Positions 7,404-12,000 of a stretch of DNA of 12,000 bases are shown here, piece by piece. The first letter of the stretch is position 1, and the number at the start of each line of letters is the position of its first letter. The translations under genes were made by a program, and so were the position numbers. The notes under the pieces were generated by a model. The model searched no databases. It was given only the letters and a program-made list of their open reading frames with translations, and was not told where the DNA came from. Source of the DNA: Candidatus Thalassarchaeaceae archaeon (lineage in GTDB: Archaea; Thermoplasmatota; Poseidoniia; Poseidoniales; Thalassarchaeaceae); NCBI GenBank assembly GCA_029250425.1, contig JAQXFF010000016.1:1-12000 (forward strand), read 5' to 3'.

Positions 7404-9883
7404 ACACCACACCCTTCAGGGGCAATGCAGTGACTGACTGCGTGAAGGATCCAATGGTTCGAAGATGCTTCAAGCCACAGTATATTCTGAATCGTGTAAT
7501 TTTCTTCAAAAGTATTGATTCCTGTTTGCCATTGTTCACCAGGCTGCAATGTGAATGAACTCAGATTCAGACTTGATTGAACCCCAAATGTAGCCCTCTG
7601 CACCTCAATATATACAGGTTCATCACCGTGATTTCGAATGGGCCATGACGGGTCAATATGATTACCAGAATAGGCATCAATAGTCGTCGGCGCTGGCTGG
7701 AGTTTGGCAACTTGCAACCTTTGATGACCAAGGCACTGGAGTAACAGTCCCTCATTGGGAATTATCAATGTGCCATTCAGTGAATGGTTTCCATCTGGGC
7801 TGTAAAACCCTTGAGGTATTTCAGACAAATTCCAAACCCAAGTACCATTCTCATCAATAGAATGCCAATCTACAGTTTCTGGGTTTTGATTGATCCCAAA
7901 TGGACAACGTATAGATTCGCCATCCTCGATGAGTACGAGGTAAGATTCTCTCTGGAATGCCTCAGATGCAGGGTATGCACCCTCAAACATTTGGATGTGC
8001 TGTTTTTCAATACTGAGTTTCCATTTGATTACCGTGCCATCATCCATCGTTGCGATCAGATCGGGAGCGACCATCATCTCCAAATCACCATACAACTCAT
8101 TGACGGTCCGACTAGATCCAAGCACACCATCGATACAAACGGTTTCATTGACTCCTGAAGATATGGCTAAAATCGATTCGCCAGCAAAGGAAAACAAAGG
8201 AGAATCAATTGATAAATTCCCCGAGCGGCCCTCATCCAAGTGCAATTCAATGCAATACTGTGGCGCATCCCAATTGCCATCCCATGTCCACTGCGGTGTG
8301 GCAGCTGCTGGCCGAGACGAGGGGGTGAAGAAAATTGAATGGCTGTAAGATTCGAGATTTTCTTCCCAATGTAGCACCATGATAAATGATGAAGAAGCAG
8401 ACATCAGAACCTCTGCTTCGAAATCAATTTGATAATGTTGATTCGATGATGGACCGATGTCTTTGAATTCGCAATTATTGATCCCGTCGGGACTCGATTG
8501 ACCACAACCACTCCATTCACTCATGACTTCAAGACCCACAAATGAGGTTTGAAAATCAATATCTATGGGCATGATACCTTGTGTTTTCAGAGGCAATACC
8601 AGTATTCCTGATTCACCCGGGTCGAAAGTGACCTCGATCGGCCAATCTGATGTGTCAAGACCAGCGTCCCAATCTTGTAATTCCTCTACTGGCACCAAAC
8701 CAGGGAAACCAAGTAGCAGTAAGGCGATCAGTACAATTCCAAATTGATTTCTCACACCATCATCTAGCCCAACGAATTCATTCAATACGAAAGGAGTGTT
8801 ACTTGATTCGGGGCTAAAGCGACGCCAAGCCCCAAGCCCAACCAAAATCAACCATGGGAAAAAACCGCCATTCAATATGACATAGATTCCAGCACCCAGA
8901 ATGCCCACGAATAGCCATGTTTGAGTCCCACTCTCTTCCATTTCACCCGGGCTGAGGAGGGCTGAAAGTAGGCGATCACCTGGGAATCCGGGCAAAGGTA
9001 GCAACAAAATCCACCCCATGGTGGTCAACGATATCCCTGCAAGACCTAGAGGGTGCAACCAAACCGAACGGAGGGACATTTCTTCAGAACTCAAAAGAAA
9101 ACCCAACACCAATTCAGAAACAATAGAGGGTTCTACAAGGGGTGGTGCAGATTCAAAATTGGGTGTGATACTCGATGTAATCCAATACCCCACAATCGTA
9201 AGTATTGAACCCGAGACAATCATTGTCAATGGGGCGATGATGGTGATTAATGCAAGCGATTTACGATTGCTAAAAGTAATCAAATCCATTCGCCTTTGGC
9301 TGGTAAAACCAATGATACCGAATGGCCAAATCGGTGCAGCAGGAGTCATCAAAAATGGCACCGCAAGTGGAATATGGTGACCTAAACTAACACCTCCTTG
9401 AAGAGCGATTCGTCGGCGTAAATCACTGCTGATGAACATCACAAGTACAATTGGCAATGCAAACCAACAGAAGGCTTCTGTCAATAACTGGGCATCCGTC
9501 AATTTCAATCCCGTATCTTGTAATTGCAACCAAGCGGCACCCGCAAGTGTCAGGAATATTGTGAATACGGTCCAAATCGCAGTAACTTGCCCATTCGAAA
9601 GGCCTTCAGCTTGAGGGGGTTCTGGTAAAATGACAAGGTCGTATGGACTCCCCTCTTGGAGTATAGCAACCCATGACAACTCCCGCAGATGCTTATTCAA
9701 CGCAATGAGAGCAGTATCTGCACTGTCTTGATTGGTAGCTAGTTTGACTTGCCAACCAATTTCAACATCTGGAACCTCATCAATAATGTGGAACCAGCGC
9801 CCAATAATTCGCTCAAGTAGATCTCGATGGGACCATAATTCCGCATCAATACGGATGGGTTCAATCGTGTCCGCCTCGCCCAT
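7400..9883 (-). CDS. Membrane protein with degenerate M50 site-2-protease-like domain and large extracellular domain
   Basis: 827 residues in two halves. Residues 1-95 form a soluble domain like the N-terminal part of EGY-type site-2 proteases. Residues 99-397 contain about six or seven hydrophobic segments and follow the M50 layout from memory: FALPIVLVMF (141-150), the HExxH position, PFGIIGFTSQRRM (187-199) as the family's G-T-F/L-G-A-x-I block, SNRKSLALITIIAPL (205-219), then HPLGLAG (277-283) and LLLPLPGFPGDRLL (293-306) at the NxxPxxxxDG position. The zinc ligands are absent: Ser153-Asp154-Leu155-Arg156-Arg157 replaces HExxH, and the later motif lacks the Asn and the aligned Asp (Asp303 is two residues off). 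It is probably not an active protease. Residues 400-827 look like beta-rich extracellular sequence, with Cys460, 471, 544, 583, 660, 717, 819 and 825 and all seven N-x-S/T sequons (first at Asn556). ATG at 9883 has GAGGTGA just upstream. It lies ahead of panE (ATGA overlap) and has its own likely promoter. Confidence 0.75.
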   Translation of the reverse strand: MGEADTIEPIRIDAELWSHRDLLERIIGRWFHIIDEVPDVEIGWQVKLATNQDSADTALIALNKHLRELSWVAILQEGSPYDLVILPEPPQAEGLSNGQVTAIWTVFTIFLTLAGAAWLQLQDTGLKLTDAQLLTEAFCWFALPIVLVMFISSDLRRRIALQGGVSLGHHIPLAVPFLMTPAAPIWPFGIIGFTSQRRMDLITFSNRKSLALITIIAPLTMIVSGSILTIVGYWITSSITPNFESAPPLVEPSIVSELVLGFLLSSEEMSLRSVWLHPLGLAGISLTTMGWILLLPLPGFPGDRLLSALLSPGEMEESGTQTWLFVGILGAGIYVILNGGFFPWLILVGLGAWRRFSPESSNTPFVLNEFVGLDDGVRNQFGIVLIALLLLGFPGLVPVEELQDWDAGLDTSDWPIEVTFDPGESGILVLPLKTQGIMPIDIDFQTSFVGLEVMSEWSGCGQSSPDGINNCEFKDIGPSSNQHYQIDFEAEVLMSASSSFIMVLHWEENLESYSHSIFFTPSSRPAAATPQWTWDGNWDAPQYCIELHLDEGRSGNLSIDSPLFSFAGESILAISSGVNETVCIDGVLGSSRTVNELYGDLEMMVAPDLIATMDDGTVIKWKLSIEKQHIQMFEGAYPASEAFQRESYLVLIEDGESIRCPFGINQNPETVDWHSIDENGTWVWNLSEIPQGFYSPDGNHSLNGTLIIPNEGLLLQCLGHQRLQVAKLQPAPTTIDAYSGNHIDPSWPIRNHGDEPVYIEVQRATFGVQSSLNLSSFTLQPGEQWQTGINTFEENYTIQNILWLEASSNHWILHAVSHCIAPEGCGV

Positions 9884-9952
9884 GACCTCACCTCTGTTGG
9901 GACTTGCGACCCTTCAACCGCTATATGACCCACGCTTCTCAAAGGTGACGTT
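9884..9952 (-). promoter_or_regulatory. Probable promoter and ribosome binding site of the 827-residue membrane protein gene
   Basis: On the minus strand, CATATAG at 9921-9927 resembles an archaeal TATA box. Initiation about 25 bases downstream would give a leader of roughly 15 bases. Within it, GAGGTGA lies four bases before the ATG at 9883. This suggests the membrane protein and panE are transcribed separately from the ATP synthase genes upstream, although read-through is possible. Confidence 0.45.
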
Positions 9953-9969
9953 CAGGACCGTAGGTCCTG
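9953..9969 (-). repeat. Perfect 7-bp inverted repeat directly after the atpD stop codon
   Basis: CAGGACC (9953-9959), a 3-base loop, and GGTCCTG (9963-9969) form a perfect palindromic stem beginning one base past the atpD stop. On the minus-strand message this would fold into a stable hairpin at the 3' end of the ATP synthase transcript. There is no run of T after it, so it is not a typical bacterial intrinsic terminator, and archaeal terminators usually rely on T-runs instead. It may protect the mRNA end, mark processing, or be a protein-binding site. Confidence 0.6.
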
Positions 9970-9970
9970 T

Positions 9971-10588
9971 TCATTTATTCTTGAAGCGTTTGAGTCTGAA
10001 CGTCTCTTCACGCTCCATTTCTTCAAGTCGAAGTTGAATGAAAGATTGTGCTTCCTTCATTTCTGGGATGACTTTGAATTCAAGTGCATTCACACGACGC
10101 TTGGTTGCCTCAATTTCGACAAGTAATCTTTTGAGTGTGGCTTCCATCTCTGCGGCTTTGACTATTTTTCCGATGAGTTTTGAATATCCATCTGCGGCTT
10201 CATCAATATATGCTGAACCACCTATCAGGCCCATGCCACGATCAAGTATTGTACTTGTCAAGTTAGAACCTTCTACACTAGGAACAACGACACCCATGAT
10301 GTTTCGTGGTTTGACTTCAACTTCTGGACGATTCGAAATTGCAATCGCTGCACTTTTGACTGCAAGGCCACCTTCGATAGCCCCTGCTAAACTGATCCCT
10401 TGAACGGCCTCTCTATAGGTTTGAACAAGGCCTTCTCGTGCCTCGATCATCTCTGAAAGTAGCATTCGGAACTCATGGAATAAACCATCACGCTTCAGTT
10501 TCAGAAGGTTGTAACCATTCTGGGTCTGCTTGATGCGTCGCTTCAAATTGATGAGTTCGGAACGAGTGGGTTTGATATCCAGTGCCAT
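9971..10588 (-). CDS. atpD: A/V-type ATP synthase subunit D
   Basis: Central-stalk (rotor shaft) subunit of the archaeal ATP synthase, which turns inside the A3B3 head and passes rotation between head and membrane ring. The 205-residue length is normal for the family. The N-terminus (ALDIKPTRSELINLKRRI) and the second helix region (LLKLKRDGLFHEFRMLL) are the conserved family signature. Residues about 5-75 and 130-200 are long charged helices that would pair as an antiparallel coiled coil. Between them is a shorter globular part (about 80-128) with PRNIMGVVVP. The ATG at 10588 has a strong AGGAGGTGA five bases upstream (10594-10602); an ATG at 10593 is out of frame. It follows atpB by 35 bases on the same strand, the usual archaeal B-D order, so the two are co-transcribed. 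It should not be confused with bacterial F-type atpD, which is the beta subunit. Confidence 0.96.
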   Translation of the reverse strand: MALDIKPTRSELINLKRRIKQTQNGYNLLKLKRDGLFHEFRMLLSEMIEAREGLVQTYREAVQGISLAGAIEGGLAVKSAAIAISNRPEVEVKPRNIMGVVVPSVEGSNLTSTILDRGMGLIGGSAYIDEAADGYSKLIGKIVKAAEMEATLKRLLVEIEATKRRVNALEFKVIPEMKEAQSFIQLRLEEMEREETFRLKRFKNK

Positions 10589-10623
10589 TCATCTCACCTC
10601 CTTCAGTCAATTACAGTATGTAC

Positions 10624-12000
10624 TCACTTCTTTTCAGTTGGATGATACTTGTCAATCCACTTCTGATCTAGGCGAACAAGATACTTGGTCGAAATATTCT
10701 GCATGAGATCCCAACACAAATCAAGGGTTTCTTCAATTGATCGATCCTCATCACGACTCTGACGTAGGAACTTGTCCTCAAAGAGGGCTGAGAAGTCCAA
10801 CAATTGCTTGTCACGCTCGTTCAACGCATCTTCACCAACAATGGCAACCAAGCCACGCAGTTCACGGCCTTGTGCATAACCGGCATACATTTGGTCAGAC
10901 ACCGATTTATGATCCTCACGGGTCGTCTTCTCACCAATCGTACCACCCATCAATCGTGATAGGCTCGGTAGCACGTTAATCGGTGGATAAATACCGGAAC
11001 CGTGCAATTCACGAGAAATCACAATTTGGCCTTCTGTAATGTACCCCGATAGATCAGGGATTGGGTGTGTAATATCGTCACCAGGCATGGTTAGAATGGG
11101 AAACTGTGTGATGCTTCCCTTCTTTCCTTTCACCAAACCTGCACGCTCGTATAGCATGGCCAAATCGGTGTACATGTAACCTGGATAACCACGGCGGCCG
11201 GGCACTTCTTCACGAGCTGCACCAACTTGACGCAGTGCGTCGCAATAATTGGTAACGTCCGTGTAAACTACGAGAACGTGGTAATCTTGCTCGAATGCAA
11301 GATACTCGGCAGCAGTCAATGCAAGGCGCGGTGTAATCAGGCGCTCGACAGCGGGGTCATCGGCCAAATTTACGAACAGTACAGCGTTCTCCAGTGCACC
11401 GGTTCGTTCTAGGTCACTTCTGAAGAAATTGTATTCTTCGGCTGTGATTCCCATGGCACAGAATACCACAATGAACTCTTCGTCAGAATCGGTCAGTTTG
11501 GCTTGACGCGCGATTTGAAGTGCAATATCATTGTGAGGAAGGCCTGATGCACTGAAAATGGGCAACTTCTGTCCTCGCACGAGAGTTGTACAACAATCAA
11601 TTGCACTGATACCAGTTTGAATGAAATCGTGAGGCGATTGTCGGCTATACGGGTTAATCGCAGCACCAATGATGTCTGCCTTGCCTTCAGCAACAATGTC
11701 AGGCCCACCGTCACGGGGTCGACCTGCGCCATCGAGAATTCGTCCAATGAGATCCTTACTCACAGGGAGCTTGAACACGTCACCCATGAACTTGACACCT
11801 GTGCCAAGGTCCACACCTGCTGTACCCTCGAACACTTGGACAACGACCATGTCGTCGCTGGTATCGAGCACCTGTCCATTCTTCATGGTACCATCAGTCA
11901 TGCGCAATTCCACAATTTCACCGAAAGCAACTGGTTCTGTCTTGTTAAGGAAAACCAGAGGTCCCTTAACGTCCGTGATTGTTCTGTATTCTTTTCCACT
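10624..12000 (-). CDS. atpB: A/V-type ATP synthase subunit B (5' end just off the right edge)
   Basis: Non-catalytic nucleotide-binding subunit of the archaeal ATP synthase head, alternating with the catalytic A subunit in the A3B3 hexamer. 458 codons are visible before the TGA; by comparison with the usual length of about 460 only a few N-terminal residues are missing. The visible sequence starts SGKEYRTITDVKGPLVF, continues with the beta-barrel domain (GQVLDTSDDMVVVQVFEGT), then DFIQTGISAIDCCTTLVRGQKLPIFSASGLPHN, NLADDPAVERL, VPGRRGYPGYMYTDLA, SMPGDDITHPIPDLSGYIT-type sequence (TMPGDD here), LPSLSRLMGG, and a C-terminal helical domain ending KYHPTEKK. A GTG at 11913 could be misread as a start, but the conserved N-terminal barrel continues upstream to the window edge. 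atpA would be expected immediately beyond the edge. A Cys-Cys pair sits in the GISAID segment where I recall small residues in relatives; its effect is unknown. Confidence 0.97.
   Translation of the reverse strand, partial: SGKEYRTITDVKGPLVFLNKTEPVAFGEIVELRMTDGTMKNGQVLDTSDDMVVVQVFEGTAGVDLGTGVKFMGDVFKLPVSKDLIGRILDGAGRPRDGGPDIVAEGKADIIGAAINPYSRQSPHDFIQTGISAIDCCTTLVRGQKLPIFSASGLPHNDIALQIARQAKLTDSDEEFIVVFCAMGITAEEYNFFRSDLERTGALENAVLFVNLADDPAVERLITPRLALTAAEYLAFEQDYHVLVVYTDVTNYCDALRQVGAAREEVPGRRGYPGYMYTDLAMLYERAGLVKGKKGSITQFPILTMPGDDITHPIPDLSGYITEGQIVISRELHGSGIYPPINVLPSLSRLMGGTIGEKTTREDHKSVSDQMYAGYAQGRELRGLVAIVGEDALNERDKQLLDFSALFEDKFLRQSRDEDRSIEETLDLCWDLMQNISTKYLVRLDQKWIDKYHPTEKK

Noticed and set aside
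7784..9380. Plus-strand open frames of up to 124 residues opposite the large membrane protein
   Set aside because: They are antisense to a continuous 827-codon frame that has ordered membrane segments and a ribosome site. No independent support for them.
7400..9883. Active zinc metalloprotease annotation for the large membrane protein
   Set aside because: No HExxH is present in the chain. The aligned position reads SDLRR, so a catalytic call is not supported.
11227..11913. GTG at 11913 as the start of atpB, and small frames inside atpB
   Set aside because: The conserved N-terminal barrel sequence of subunit B continues in frame upstream to the window edge. The inner frames are shadows.
1..12000. 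Defence system, CRISPR array, mobile element, tRNA or rRNA
   Set aside because: I found no regularly spaced repeats, transposase or integrase motifs, terminal repeats or RNA gene structures. The genes are chromosomal housekeeping types plus two unknown membrane proteins.

Overview
The window reads as ordinary archaeal chromosome of moderate GC. Genes are close-packed, often preceded by GGTGA-type ribosome binding sites. It carries the B and D subunits of an archaeal A/V-type ATP synthase next to an SMC ATPase. I infer a euryarchaeal or Thermoplasmatota-like genome, possibly an uncultured marine lineage (Poseidoniales type). That placement rests on overall gene style and cannot be proved from this sequence alone. 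I saw no tRNA, rRNA, insertion sequence, CRISPR array or integration scar, and no gene-free stretch over 300 bases.

Layout. Positions 1-3850 (minus) hold almost all of an SMC chromosome-organising ATPase, whose 3' end runs off the left edge. Upstream on the same strand is an unrecognised 255-residue membrane protein ending in a four-cysteine zinc-ribbon-like motif (3991-4758). A 99-base divergent region then separates it from nadB (L-aspartate oxidase, plus strand, 4858-6444). nadB converges on panE (ketopantoate reductase, minus, 6441-7403), and their stop codons overlap. panE overlaps by an ATGA the end of a large 827-residue membrane protein (7400-9883, minus). The right edge holds atpD (9971-10588) and atpB (10624 to beyond 12000), both minus, in the usual archaeal B-D order at the end of an ATP synthase operon.

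How the genes relate. nadB (first step of de novo NAD synthesis) and panE (pantoate for coenzyme A) are both cofactor-synthesis genes, but they are on opposite strands and are not an operon. panE is probably translated from the same message as the 827-residue membrane protein. atpB and atpD are co-transcribed, and a perfect short inverted repeat directly after the atpD stop may mark the end of that transcript.

The most unusual item is the 827-residue protein. Its membrane half follows the layout of an M50 (site-2 protease) domain of the EGY-like type, but Ser-Asp-Leu-Arg-Arg stands where the zinc-binding HExxH should be. It therefore looks like a pseudoprotease, fused to a large predicted extracellular domain of over 400 residues. 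Other points of interest are an acidic C-terminal extension on SMC, a CPxC-containing insertion in NadB, and an inverted repeat around a shared TATA-like core in the divergent promoter.
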